Part shown: positions 35,087 to 47,077 of the stretch, in pieces
How positions within the stretch are numbered: the stretch's first letter is position 1
Layout of the letters: the number at the start of each line of letters is the position of its first letter
Assembly: GCF_003086295.3 (NCBI RefSeq)
Contig: NC_092051.1
Coordinates: 25,105,940 to 25,169,939 of the forward strand
Origin: Arachis hypogaea
Taxonomy: Eukaryota > Streptophyta > Magnoliopsida > Fabales > Fabaceae
Length of the DNA: 64,000 nt
Reading direction: 5' to 3'
The notes under the pieces: generated by a model
The model's database searches: none
Told to the model about the DNA's origin: nothing
The model's input: only the letters and a program-made list of their open reading frames with translations
Position numbers and translations under genes: made by a program

Positions 35087-35598
35087 AGAATATACAATGG
35101 ACTTCGAAGAGCTGCTTATAAAGTGTGACATTCAAGAACTTGAAGAACAAACAATTGCTCGTTATCTTGGAGGAGTGAACACAAAAATTTCTGATGTCGT
35201 TCAGCTGCAACTATATTGGACCTTGGATGATGTCATTAGGCTGTCATTAAAGATTGAAAAGCAAAGAACACAAAGGAATAACACTCAATCGTCGAAGAAC
35301 AAAAAAGTCATCCTTGATGTTCAACAAGAAGTGAAGGCAGGATTTTTTAAAGGAAACAAGGAGCGTGGATCATCAGGTAGAAAATGCTTCAAATGTCAAG
35401 GTTTTGGGCATATTACTGCTGATTGTCCAAACCAAAGGGTTATCACTCTTGTCGAGGAAGAGGTTAATGAAGAACCAATTTAGGAGCAAGAGGAGAAAGG
35501 TGAGGTTGACTATGCTATTGAAGAAGTTCCACCCGATTGTGGAGAAACTTTAGTAGTTTGTCGAAACTTGAATACTGCAAGGGTAATAGAAGACGAGA
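35087..35598 (+). pseudogene. gypsy Gag, copy 3 (N-terminally truncated)
   Basis: Same LTR-to-gag junction as copy 2. The frame is fused upstream into LTR sequence and stays open to the TAG at 35481-35483, which corresponds to CAG in copy 2. The zinc knuckle reads CFKCQGFGHITADC. Confidence 0.83.
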
Positions 35599-35822
35599 GT
35601 TGAAGTTTATTTGAATATAAAATAAGCTGTGTGCTTATTTTCCTCTAGGCTCTTTGAAAGTAAGAGGTACATCCTTGGTTTGGCCAACCAAAGTGGGTTT
35701 ATGGCTATTTTCACCATAGTGGGATTGCTAACCTCGTCAAGATTGATGAATCTAAACTATGTCCCCATAGTGGGGTTGTTAACCTCGCCAAGATTGGTGA
35801 CCCAAGCGACGTCCCGGCGTCA
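35599..35822 (+). repeat. gypsy half-LTR 6 (3' part, right border)
   Basis: Same junction as half-LTRs 2 and 4, with a double block, ending CCCGGCGTCA at 35822, followed by the ATAAC target duplication. Confidence 0.8.
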
Positions 35823-35827
35823 ATAAC

Positions 35828-36197
35828 TGCTTTTGAATGAAGATGAATGTTAGGGTTCTAACTTCTAAGACTATATAGTATATTATAAATAAGTGAGCTT
35901 GCCAGCTTGATGAACTCTCCATTTTTTGTTAGAAGATTACGCAGATTGTAATGGGATTTTACAGAGGCTTCAGGATTAATTGCGATCATTGAACTGCTAA
36001 TTAGGTAGGCAATTTAGCTTTTCTTTTTATGGAAGAAAAGAAAGAAGACATCGCTTAGAGATTGAATTATGGACATGTGATCCTGAAGCTATGGATAATA
36101 AACTAAACCAAGTGAGATCGTGCGGGTTTCTGTAATATTTTATTCCCGTGATCACGGGTGTAAATTCAACACTTTTTTTGTCGTTAATTATCTTGTG
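35828..36197. other. intergenic spacer between two mobile elements
   Basis: About 370 bp with no gene or repeat that I recognise. Confidence 0.5.
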
Positions 36198-36206
36198 TTA
36201 GAGACT

Positions 36207-37435
36207 TAGTGTGTGTTTGGATTACAGTTTGTAAACGAGAATTTGTATAAAATTGATTTTGCAAACTTGATTTTGATAAAAAGTAAGTTTGTGTTAAAGT
36301 GATTTATGTTTGGTAATTTTTGTATCAAAATTGATTATAGTAAAATAAATGTTGTTTGGCTTATACCATTCAAAATCACTTTTAGATAAAAAATTACTAA
36401 AATAGACCTCAACTTAAATAATTTTTTTATATTATCCTATCATTCTAATTTAGATATTTAAATAGATCTTATTAATTAATTTTATAATAAAATTAATATT
36501 TATTTATTAAAATAAAAAGAACATATAAAAATAGATAAAATATATTTTTAAATAAAAATAAAACAATATAAATTTTAGATATATATATAAAAGATTATTT
36601 AATCAAATATGTTACATTTTTTTTAAGTATTAACTAAGAATGTTACTTTAGTATTTTTTTACATCGTACTCTTATTCTAGTACTCTCAATAATCTTATTC
36701 TTAATATTAATTTGGAATCCAACGTTTATGATTTTATTATTATCTATGATTAATTTGTTAGTTAATTTATTTTTTTAATAGAATCATAATCTATGTTATA
36801 AAAAATTACACTAAAACATAGTATATGAGAATTACAATTATAAAAGAAAGTACTAAAAATAATAAAAAATTAAATATTTATTTTATAGTAATTGAAACAA
36901 ATCTAAAAATTTTTTATGATCTTTTTATATAGTATATTTTTAGTATTTTTAGTGCTCTTTTTTTAGTATGTTATAATTTTTTATTATTATTATTATTTAT
37001 AGTTAATTTTTTGTTTAATTTATTTTACCTAATAGAATCAATAAATCATATTATAAAAAGATAATAACAAACATAATACACAAAAATCATAATTATAAAA
37101 GTGTATAATATCGAACAACCAGTTGAAAAAAATAAAAATAATAAATAATAAAAAAATAGAACTCATATAAATAGAAATAACAAGAATTTTATAAATAATA
37201 TAATAACATACATGAAGGATAAAGTTGGTAAAAGATAAATAAATAGATAGTATCCATGGCTAAAAGCTCGTTAAGAAAACGCAGAAGCTAAAAATAGTTG
37301 CTTCTTGTAAACGTTGGTTTTGGTAGCAAAATCACTTCTGCGTTCATGAAAAAAAGATTTGCCAAACCAAAAGTTGAAGCTTTCAAGAAGTCTAAACGTG
37401 CTTCTTCTCTTCCAACGAGTTTTCCAAACACACCC
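36207..37435. mobile_element. non-autonomous DNA transposon, ~1.23 kb, with 9-bp near-duplication
   Basis: The ends are inverted copies of GTGTGTTTGG (left TAGTGTGTGTTTGG; right, inverted, GGGTGTGTTTGG). The flanks are TTAGAGACT (36198-36206) and TTAGAGGCT (37436-37444), a 9-bp duplication with one mismatch. The interior is AT-rich with no transposase. A MULE or hAT origin is possible. The right end lies ~145 bp past the 3' end of the DUF1295 gene. Confidence 0.65.
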
Positions 37436-37581
37436 TTAGAGGCTCAAAAGGTATCATATGGTCCAGTTGAGTTGACATGGAAACAGAAAAGTAATTAAAA
37501 TTTATAGCAAATTGGAATCCAACACCCCAGCCAGCCACTTAATCTGTGGTTAGGATGGGATGAAGATGAAATAAGCAAAGG

Positions 37582-38605
37582 TCAAGCATTCTTAGTTTTA
37601 AGGTGGTGGGACTTGAACCAAGGGACCCAAACCGAAGTTGTGCGCTGATAAAGGGTATAAGCCTCTGTTCTGTAACCTTGCTTCAGCATTCGATCCTCCA
37701 CAAGCTTTGTGACATAAGCCAAGCACATGCTATTGCTGAATGCTCCTACAAAGGTCCATCCATGTCCCATGCTCCACGCAAACACAAATACCCCCCACCA
37801 CCACACCTGCTCCCCGAAGTAATTCGGATGGCGTGAATAATACCACAGCCCAGTCTCAAGGACAGGAACCACTGCTTCGCCACCTTCTCTTAGCTTCACA
37901 AAGTTGTGGAGCTGTGTGTCTGCAAGGAAGGCGATGGCAATGCCGGATACACAGAGAAGAAGCGCTACCATGTCCCACATGGTGAGAGGCTGATCCACGG
38001 AGGAGTGGACAACATACATGGGGAGGGATAATGCAATGAGAAAGATCTGGTGAGGAAGGTAGATGGCGAAGAAGGAAGCCCACCACCAATGGGTTCCGTA
38101 TTGGCGGGCCATTTCAGTGAAGCGCCAATCCTGCCTCTGACCCCATTGCCAATTCTCTCGCCTCAAGTAGTTGTGAAGGAGCCTCATACTCCACACCCAT
38201 GTCAACACGATCAGGATCCTCGACCTCCACCAATCATATTGAGCCACAGGGTGAGATGCGTAGTAATGAACAAGAATCACCGGTATCACTGTCCAATACG
38301 GGTCAATCATCTGCACCAAAAAGACTAGTTTCACTTAAAGATGAGAGTAAAGTAAAAACAGAGAGCTGAGCAGTGTGGCCTACCCAGTGGCTGGACTGGA
38401 GGAGAGCAACGAGCCAGAAGAGGACGTTGATGTTGAAAAAGAAGAGCACATTTGCTAACAGGAGAGGGTGGTCATAGCACCATTTCCAGAGAGATGGATG
38501 GTGTGAAGTCGGTGAGTAGTGATAGTGGTTGAGGAATGAGAGGTAGAAGAGGATGGATGGAAGGGGTGCCAAGAACGCTATGATGATATTCTTCACATTA
38601 CCCAT
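37582..38605 (-). CDS. DUF1295 / steroid 5-alpha-reductase-like integral membrane protein
   Basis: Multi-pass membrane protein with the C-terminal fold of steroid 5-alpha reductases and related NADPH-dependent reductases. Exons on minus are 38605-38384 and 38310-37582 (TGG|GTAGGC, GTGCAG|ATG), giving 316 residues. The sequence is rich in Trp and hydrophobic segments across its length. SRHPNYFGE at residues 233-241 is the conserved signature of the family, probably in cofactor binding. Conserved GLWYYSR precedes it and YQRTTSVWVPWF closes the protein. The plant members lack an assigned substrate, so a steroid role is not claimed. TATATAAA lies ~36 bp before the start codon, implying a short leader. 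Confidence 0.9.
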
Positions 38606-38640
38606 TGTGTTTACAATGAAGTACTTAGTTCTTTACTTCT

Positions 38641-38648
38641 TTTATATA
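38641..38648 (-). promoter_or_regulatory. TATA box of the DUF1295 gene
   Basis: TATATAAA on the minus strand about 36 bp upstream of the start codon. Confidence 0.5.
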
Positions 38649-38654
38649 TAGCTG

Positions 38655-40030
38655 CTCAAGTAAAGCAGAATGAAGCAGCTAGTGGCTTATCGTAGCATGC
38701 ATACACAAACTAAAGTTAGCAATGCCGGCTATGGTGGTGTCCCTAATCATTAATTGATATGATTAGGAATCCACTCTCATGGCATGGCCCCACCCCCTAA
38801 TTATGAAGATTAAGCTGCGCAATCTACGCAAAATATGTCACACTTTCACCCTTCTTCATCTGGGACGGGAGAGGGGCCGCCACACTTGTGCATGCGTTCC
38901 CGTCCAATTCCATTATTTTAACCAACAACTACCCACTTCCATTCAAAAACCTTCGTCATTCTTGTCACTTTCTTGCCTATTGCACTCACGGTTAAGTGCA
39001 TGCCTACTTATGTCTCTTTCTAGATTCCGCTGATCCTTGAAATTTTCCTATCTACTCCTTTACGTCTTTTTATTCAAGGACTTGGATACAAGACAATCAA
39101 TTATACTGCTTCAGTTGCTTTTTGAACTTTACTTAGCTTCTTTTTGTTTTTATTATTTTACGTTTTTTAGTTTTAATTTGGAGATTTTGCTTATTCTTTT
39201 TCATTGGACGGAAAAGAAAAGGACAGAGCCGTAATTCTTTGGTTATGAGGCTTTACCGCAGAATTTGACCCATCTCATCTTTTAGGATTACAAAACTACA
39301 AATAGATATAAATTTGAACATTAATAAATCAACACTGACTCAGTTAAATGCGTTTAATTGATTAAGAAAGAGAATATTTGGTTTAATAGTGAAATTAAAT
39401 TTGCAAATTTTAGAAAGTTTGTATGTTGTTGACTAGAAACGTGAAGTGGGTTGACATCTACAATATATGGAGGGTAAGCGTTAAGTAAGCTATATATAAC
39501 AACAGGATCTGAATCTTCTAAAGTTAGAGAGTAAAATGTCATCTTCTACACTTAAATAGTTTCTCTTTTATATTTATTCTTGATTCCACTTATAAAATAA
39601 ATGGTAAGAGATCACATTTTCCTCTTTAAAATGAAATTCAAACTTTAGAGAATCCAAATCTATATCAACATAATATTCTCATGACTGAATTAAAAATAAT
39701 ATAGAGCAAACAAATAATCTTGTTTTCCTTATTGGACGGCAGGGTCCTTCTTCTCTACCCCTAATTAGATGATTGATAGAGTGATGATAGAGAGTAATTG
39801 ATGCAGGGCTTGCATGATGGTCATCATGAGATTGTGGAAAAAGCATGCAGCACTGAGGGAATCCACCACATACAAAGCTAGCTAGGTCTCCTATCAGCAA
39901 CAAAACCCAGCCATTGAATTGAGAAATGAATGGGTCAAAAAGAGAGACCAAGTAGAGTAGTGGATGACAGCAGAGTGCAATGTAGCCAAGCAATCCCTAA
40001 TGAGCAAACAAGCAAGAAGGGTGCAGGATT
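38655..40030. other. intergenic region, no gene recognised
   Basis: No supported gene. A GC-richer stretch near 38770-39030 contains short frames that match nothing known. The 39679-39993 minus frame lies downstream of the DVL gene and may be part of its 3' UTR. Confidence 0.45.
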
Positions 40031-40042
40031 ATTATGAGAGAA

Positions 40043-40186
40043 TCAGTCATCTCCTTGAATGTACCAACAGAGAAGCATGGTGGCACAGCGGCGTAGGATG
40101 TAGAGACGAGCACGCTGCTCCTTAACCAAAGAAGCACACTTGTTGGTATATCGCTTTGACGATGATCTTCTTTTTCCTCCTTGCAT
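40043..40186 (-). CDS. DVL / ROTUNDIFOLIA-like small peptide
   Basis: Plant-specific small protein of 47 residues. DVL/RTFL peptides restrict cell proliferation and shape organs when overexpressed, and associate with the plasma membrane. The basic, Ser-rich N-terminus ([13 protein letters not shown]) leads into the conserved domain at about residues 17-41, with [14 protein letters not shown] followed by [11 protein letters not shown]. The Cys-Lys-Arg-Tyr-Ile-Arg-Arg-Cys-Trp pattern is diagnostic. An upstream in-frame ATG at 40342 would add 52 residues read through an (AT)n microsatellite coding for Ile/Tyr; it is rejected because the family starts shortly before the domain. Confidence 0.88.
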   Translation of the reverse strand: MQGGKRRSSSKRYTNKCASLVKEQRARLYILRRCATMLLCWYIQGDD

Positions 40187-40260
40187 GCTTGAGGTAGTAG
40201 GCTTCAAAGGGAAAACCCTAAAAACAGAGAGCTTTGGAGCCTTGAGGGCGAAGGAGGGCA

Positions 40261-40284
40261 ATATATATATATATATATATATAT
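40261..40284. repeat. (AT)12 microsatellite
   Basis: Uninterrupted AT run about 75 bp upstream of the DVL start codon, probably in its leader or promoter. Confidence 0.9.
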
Positions 40285-40344
40285 GGTTAAAACTTAAAAG
40301 TGGTGTTGCTTGAGAGGTAAGGGCGGTAGTTGTAAGTTCCAATC

Positions 40345-40850
40345 AAGGCAGGGGGGAATGGATCTTGGGAATGGGATTCCTTTACTCTTGTGTTACTTAC
40401 CCATATAAACTAAATTAAAGTAGGTGCCGTACCAAGTGGGAAAGGATACATGCAATACAGACAAAGCATGGCTATGGGAACACGCTCATCTGTTCACTGC
40501 TGCGGGAAATGTGCAGCTTATTTGCTAATTACACTGTGTCCACTTACTCATCTGAAATTCAAAACTTTGGATTCTAATTAAGCATATTTCAGTGGTGCTG
40601 CCATCTAGAAATTAGATTTGTTCTGATCGCTGGGAGAAATGGCTACTGGCTATTGGTTATTGTGATCGTGATATATTTTATTGACTTCATTCATAATAAT
40701 TTAGTTATTAATGTATCTCTTGTTATTATTATTATTATTGTTTCTGTTAGACAAACAAATTTTTTTGACATATAAATTTATATAAATTAGTTTAAACTCA
40801 ATAAAAATAACCTTTAGTTTAGATTATGTATAAATACATATTTCTTCAAC
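40345..40850. other. DVL upstream region
   Basis: Probable promoter of the DVL gene, with no defined element recognised, running into the left flank of the large MULE. Confidence 0.35.
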
Positions 40851-41710
40851 TTTTAAATAGTGCGAAAACTAATATGACAAACGATTTTTCTTCCTCAATC
40901 AAAACCGCAATGCTCAAAATTCAAACAAAGATCAAAATCTCTCAAAATTGTCGCGAAAACGGAAGGAAGTTTTAAAGCTAAATTCAAAATTTTCAGCAAC
41001 AAACACAAAAAAAAATACAAAAGATTATTGAAGTTAATGTTCACTAATCTTGCAGTTTTAACACTTTATTCTCTCTCATTCTATTCGTAAAATGCTACAT
41101 GCTCATAAATCTCTTTATTTAGTACAATCATATTATGTTCTTGCCTTTTAATGATTACTATTCTGATTATACGAAGTAAAATTGTTAGGTTGGTGTAACT
41201 ATTATGTTAGATCGGCGTAAAAATATTTTGTAGTTTTTATCGTATAATTTAACCAATATCTGCATGTGTTTGAAGCATTTGAATTTGTTTTTGTGCATGT
41301 TTGAGTGTTTGCATATTTCGAATTGCGTTGATCTCAGAACTTGCTGAAAATGCTTTTGGTGTATTTTGTTGTTGTTTCAGTGTATTTGGAAATTTTTTTG
41401 TTGTATTTTGTGCGAATTAAGGTGTACTATATCTGTTGACCGCTTTATGTTGTAACTAGAGAAAAGAATATTGTTATTCTGTTTCTGATGTTATTTTTGT
41501 ACATATTTGAGTAATTAGCAACTGTTTTTGTCCATTTGATGCATGTTTGATTGAGTTGCATTTCTTTTTGAAAATCACATTGTGTGATGTAATAAAGAAA
41601 TAAATAATAGCAATATATATGGCTCGTATTTCAATGTATTTCTTATGAATTGAAGTGCACTAGATACTGTTGTTATCTATTAACCTTATTTTTTATTCGT
41701 TATAGAAAAA

Positions 41711-44700
41711 ATGGCGAGCAAGAACCCTGCACCAAAATATAATGTAAGCACATATATTTAGACTAACTCAATTTTTTTTGTATAAATATAATTTATTTAG
41801 ATGATTCTCGTTTGTTTACAAAAAAACTCATTACTTGAGATGCTCCACAAGACTCTTTCATTATGATAAATTCGAAAACATGAGTCATGAAAAGAAAGTC
41901 ATTGTCCGGAAATTGAGATTTGATGGTTTGATGCACATTCCTCCTATGAAAAGAGTTGGCATATTCGTTTGATCTGATAAAAATCACATTGGACACCCGG
42001 TACGGTGTATTCAACATCACCCAAGAAAATATAGGAGTTGTCCTTGACTTGAATGTATCTGGTAAACCGATTACATAAACTGTTATACTTGCATTCTTTG
42101 TAATCTATTATGTTAATTATTTCGGTGTATTTTTACATTATATTTGTGTAATTGAAATATTTTTTTTGCTACTTTTGTAAGGTCGCTCTTTCCAGGCAAA
42201 GTTAAATTTTAAAAGCTTAGTGAGGAGGACAAGGAAGTTTATAGAAGCTTTCAAGGCAATACTTTAAAGTAATTGACAGACTTGATGATGGAGATTAGTA
42301 TTGACGGGGACAAAGATCGGCTGAAGTTCAAGAGGACATTCATCCTCTACATTCAGATGTCCTTCTTGTTACCGACAACCATAAACAAAGTTTTTCCTGT
42401 TCACATACCGCCGATTTTTCGTGTGGACACCATACATGAGTGGAATTGGGGTGGTCATGTCCTCAACTTCCTCATCAAGGGCATCAATGAGCACATATTG
42501 AAAAATAAAAAATCTGTTAATGGCCGCCTCTATGCTCTCATGATTGTATATTTTCATGAATCCACACACAAAAATAAGCCATTGGAAACAATTTTTGGAC
42601 CATCGTAGTTGCAGCATTGGACTAGGGAGTTGCTAGTTTAGAGGATAGAAGCTGAGATTAAGGATCATATGGTAACTCAACAGAATTTTTTCTTTAATTT
42701 CGATGTATTTGTTTTATATATATGACGTAAACTAATATTTTACCTGTTTTAGGGTATTGTGAAGAGAGCACAGCTGAAAGACAAATTGACGAGAATGAAA
42801 AAAGAAGAAAAGAAGGAGAAAAATAAGCCACAAAAGAAGAACATTTCTTCAGAAAGTGATAGTGTTACTGACTCTGAGTCTGATTCTAAACAAGACTCAG
42901 AGGAGGCACTAAAAATAAGAAAACAACTAACAAGAAAGGCAAAAAAGTAAGTATTATTTTTCGGTTTATTTTATCATTTTTACTGTGTTTATTACCTAAT
43001 GATTGTTTGCTGTCTAGGATAGAATCTAAAAAAAAGAAGCACATTGTTCAGGATTCATCTTCCGAAAACGAAACTGAATCTAATGATAAGTAAGATTCAG
43101 AAATTATCATTGGAATGCTATGTTTTCTGTTTATATCAAAATTTTATCTATTAACAGAATGTTTTTAATTTATTATCAGAAGTGAAGAATTGGAGCAAAT
43201 AACATAAGGAAGATTGAAGAAAAAAGTTCACAATCCTGCAAAAAAGTATGCATTGCTTTCAGGTGTATTTTATCAATTTTGTTGTGTTTATTTGCTTGAT
43301 AATTCTTTGCTTTCCAGGATGCAATCCAAAAAAGAAATCACATTATTGAGGATTCATCTTCTAAAAAAGAAACTGAATCTGATGATGAGTAAGATATATT
43401 GTAACTCTATATTTTCTTTTTCATCAAAATTTTATTTGTTAACATAATCTTTTGCATGTACTGTCAGAACTAAACAAATACAACAAATAAGAGAAGCAAA
43501 AAAGAAGAAAACAAATGATAAGCCTGCACAAAATTATGTTTTTCTTTTCGGTGTAATTTGGCAATTTTATTGTGTTTTTGTTCTCTGATGATTGTTTTCT
43601 TTTCTAAGATGCAGCAGAAGCTCACTATGATTCTTCGCAAATGTAAGATTCAATATGTAAAATCCTTTCTTCGCTAAAATTTTGTAAAACATGATGTAAT
43701 TAATTACTCTAGTTTTATTGAATAATGTTTATTTTGTCCTTAAAATGCCGCATGTGAACTTGGAAAGTGAAAAGGATCCTGTGTTTCAAACACGGACAAG
43801 CTATTAGAGCAGTGTAAATAAGCCAAGTGATAACATGTAATTTTTGTTCCTCTTGCCATTTCCTTAATTCTTGTGTTACACCATATTCAGTTTTTGATTC
43901 CATATATATATTTTTTAGAAAAAAAGTCCTTTAATAATTTATTCAAGAAAAAAAAAGGTAGGAAAAAAAAGAAAAAACACTGCAACTCTGTAAGTTCTCA
44001 TAAAACAGAAGTTGATTGTGTTCCTATTGAATGCTTGGGGTGTATTGGTGAGATGATTTCGGTGTATTTCAGGTTCAAGGAACAAGAAGAATAATGAACC
44101 AGCTCTTGTTCTAGAAGCAATAATAGGTACTACGTAGTAATCCTCAAGAAAAAATTATTGTTCTTCAAAAAGAGACTCATTCTCAATCAGAATCACTCGA
44201 CATGTGAGTTTTCCAACTTACTTTCAATCTTCTATTCTTTGAGTTAATCATTTCCACCTGAATGTTTACTCAATGTTAATTTTTTATTTTTTTTATTAGA
44301 CTTTCACTTCAAATATGTACACCTCCATCAGAAACAACAACCTCAAGCCCTCTGCAAAATCAACCAACTGCTGCAAAGTCTCCCAGCAGAGAATATATAG
44401 AAGAAAGTATTAATGTGTAAAGAATAATACTTTCGGTGTATTTGGTTTGTCTTTGGGTGTATTTGTGCATGGTTTAATGAGTTACATGTCTTTTTAAATA
44501 GCAGTATATTTGGTTTTTATTTTGGTGTATTTCATGTGAATTGAGGTACAATTGTTTTATTTTTTTAATTTAATTCCTTTTCTGTAATCCTGTAGTACTC
44601 CACAACCTCATGAACTTGCTGAAAATACACCAGCAGAGCCAATAGCTCATTCTAAAGTGTAAATTCTACATAATATAATTCTCTTTCAATATTTTTTTGT

Positions 44701-46543
44701 ATTCTTATACTATTTTATATGTCACCATGCAATCATCCACCCTCTCAAGCCAATGCTGAATTAATGATGGTTGCCAACGCAGCATCATTTCTAAAGCATG
44801 ACATTCCTGCACCATCATTCAGCCATGGATTTTCTGAATCGAGTCAGGAAGATACATTTACTCAGGAGGATTCAACCAGCAGTTGAAAAGGAAAAATCTC
44901 AAGAGAGCCCGATATTGGTGGAGGAATTAAAAGAGTTGGTGGAGCAGGTCATAAATACTGGGGTTGCACCAGCATTAATTTTTGCTGAGGATAAAAGTCC
45001 CCCATGCCAAAAGGTGCAGCCTACCGTGAGCTTTGTTGACAAGTTCCAAACTCCTGTGAGGCGAAGGAAAATAATGGACGACCTTAAAGAAAAATGCTTT
45101 CTCTAGGTCACAACTGTCAAGACCTATAATGATAAAAGCACTAATGAGTGGGACACAGTATTCATCCTGAACTATGAATATTTGCTGGAAATAACCAGAG
45201 GGCACTTTGGATCTTTAAAAGGCAATACATATGTTAAAAATCTGGTAATCTTAGAATAACATTAATGATTTTCTTATGAGTTGTTGTGTCATATATGTAA
45301 TAACTTTGGGTTTTTTATTTTCCTAGATTGTCTCTGCAATGTGTCATATTCTGAAAAAAAAAAGAATTGCAAAATTTGAAGAACAAATATACTGTCTCCC
45401 TCTGATATTGTGGTAAGGTGTAGTAAATTCAAATTTCAGTGTATTTTTAAAATGTATTGTTTGTTATAGTTGTTTCTTTCGGTGTTATATAAATTCTACA
45501 GAATTTGGCTTTGGAAAATCATGAGGGCAAATTCAAACAACCAAAAACTAACAACTCCTTCGATATTCAAAACTATAAGGACTTTATCCCATATTTAGAT
45601 AAGAAAAAGTGTACATCCCATCCATTTGTAAGTTTTTGTTTATAAAGTTTCTTACACAATTCTTTCATTAGGTGGCAATTAAACTAAAAAAATTTTCTCT
45701 CTGGCCAAACTTTAGATATTTGCCCTAGTTTGCTATGCGGAACATTAGTGGATATGGATGACGGATGTTAAAAAGAAATTTCATGTCCTTGACCCATTTC
45801 ACAAAAAATCTCCTTCGAAAGAAAGAACAGCACTTAATAAATTTGTTGTAAGGTGTTTCTATTTTCTTTATAAATTCTCTGGTTTCTGTCTGTTGTTAGC
45901 AATATAAAAATTCAGTGTAGTTCTATTTGAAATAAGGTAGACTATTGGTTCATTTCGGTGTAATTTGGTATTAAATGTAGTCTTTCTTATATTTTGCATT
46001 TTGGTTTTTAAGGCTTCATGATTTCAAGAATGAGGGTATTTGTCGGAAGACAACCTTTAATGAACAAGAATGATGAAATTGAAGCACCATACGTTAACAT
46101 CACCGGGTAACATAATAGTATAAATATTTCTATCTGAGAAATTTTGTGTTTTCTCTTACTGTCCTATTTTATTTTGCTAATTTATTTTTGTTTTTAGCTT
46201 CAATTGTGCAATTTATGTGATAAAATGGATTGAGATAATTGAACCAGAAAATATAAAAAAGGGCAAATATGTATGAGAGAATTGGACACAAGTAACTATC
46301 TTTAAAAATAGATAACTCTATATTACTAAATTAATGGAGTTTAATAAAAAAAATTTCTTTAAACTGTAGGAAGAAGTGGATCATTTCAGAATTGAATATG
46401 CTTCACTCATTCTATTTGATGAAATAAATCGACTCAGAGATAAAGCTATTCAGGAATGTGAAGCCATCAGACTGTCCAAGCCATTTGCGGTATTATTGAG
46501 TCCTTATTGTGAATTGCGTTCAGAAGATATCGACAGTAAATAG
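41711..46543 (+). pseudogene. Ulp1-like (C48) cysteine protease of a MULE, decayed
   Basis: Transposon-borne relative of SUMO/ubiquitin-like proteases. Exon 1 is 41711-41743 (MASKNPAPKYN, donor at 41744). Later coding blocks include ~41820-42061, ~42182-42671 (LKFKRTFILYIQMSFLLPTT), ~42754-42948 (Lys/Glu/Ser-rich linker), several short acidic repeat-like blocks at 43-44.4 kb, ~44720-45246, and the catalytic region from ~45503. The expected His (AEH, ~45741), Asp (VLDPF, ~45788) and Cys (FNCAIYV, ~46200) are all still encoded. Stops break the frame at several sites, for example TAG right after the catalytic His and TAA near 42207 and 42269. The gene is dead; its presence marks the MULE type. 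Confidence 0.78.
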
Positions 46544-47077
46544 TTTGAATGTTGTACATTGTTAAGTGTACTAAATTGTCTGTTTGAATACATACTTTCT
46601 ATCTTTATAGTTATTTAATCCAATCTTTTTATAAATTTTCTTTGTAAAAATAAACTTTTACGAAGCTGTCTGTACTGTATTGAAATGCTGTTAATCTGAA
46701 TGAATCCAGGTTCAAAAAAATCCAGGAAAACATTATTAAATTGCCTAAATACATCGAATTCCTTTACAAATACACCGGAAACTATTCAAAATACACCAAA
46801 AAAATGTGCATATATATTTTCCTGTAAATTATAACCAGGAGATATGGAAATTATGTAATTTGAATTGTTACCCTCTTTAAGTATTGAATTGTCTATATAT
46901 TGTATATTTAAAACAAATAAATCCCTTCAGATAGTTGAAGACACTAATTTCCAAACAAACACCAACATGTCAAAATGGAACAAAACAAGAAAATATAAAA
47001 AAGAAGAGCATGCAGAATACACAGAAATTATTTCGCAGTACACCAAAATAGTGTCACACTACACCGGAAAAACTATC

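Larger units (their letters stand above)
31091..35822 (+). mobile_element. rearranged, tandemly amplified Ty3/gypsy element lacking pol
   Basis: The complex is bounded by the 5-bp duplication ATAAC (31086-31090 and 35823-35827), begins TG and ends CA, so it behaves as one insertion. Inside, a unit of full LTR, gag, 3' half-LTR and leader repeats about 2.5 times: 31091-33326, 33327-34742 and 34743-35822. The second and third units have period 1416 bp and share both internal junctions. No protease, reverse transcriptase or integrase remains. Gag resembles that of chromovirus-type gypsy elements. Confidence 0.88.

Noticed and set aside
33000..35830. Regular direct repeats resembling a CRISPR-like or satellite array
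   Set aside because: The repeat units are LTR, gag and leader pieces of a retrotransposon in a plant genome; there is no short repeat-spacer pattern.
42759..42950. Independent Lys/Glu/Ser-rich small protein
   Set aside because: It is the linker exon of the Ulp1-like pseudogene, with splice-like borders (TTTTAG before it, GTAAGT after it).
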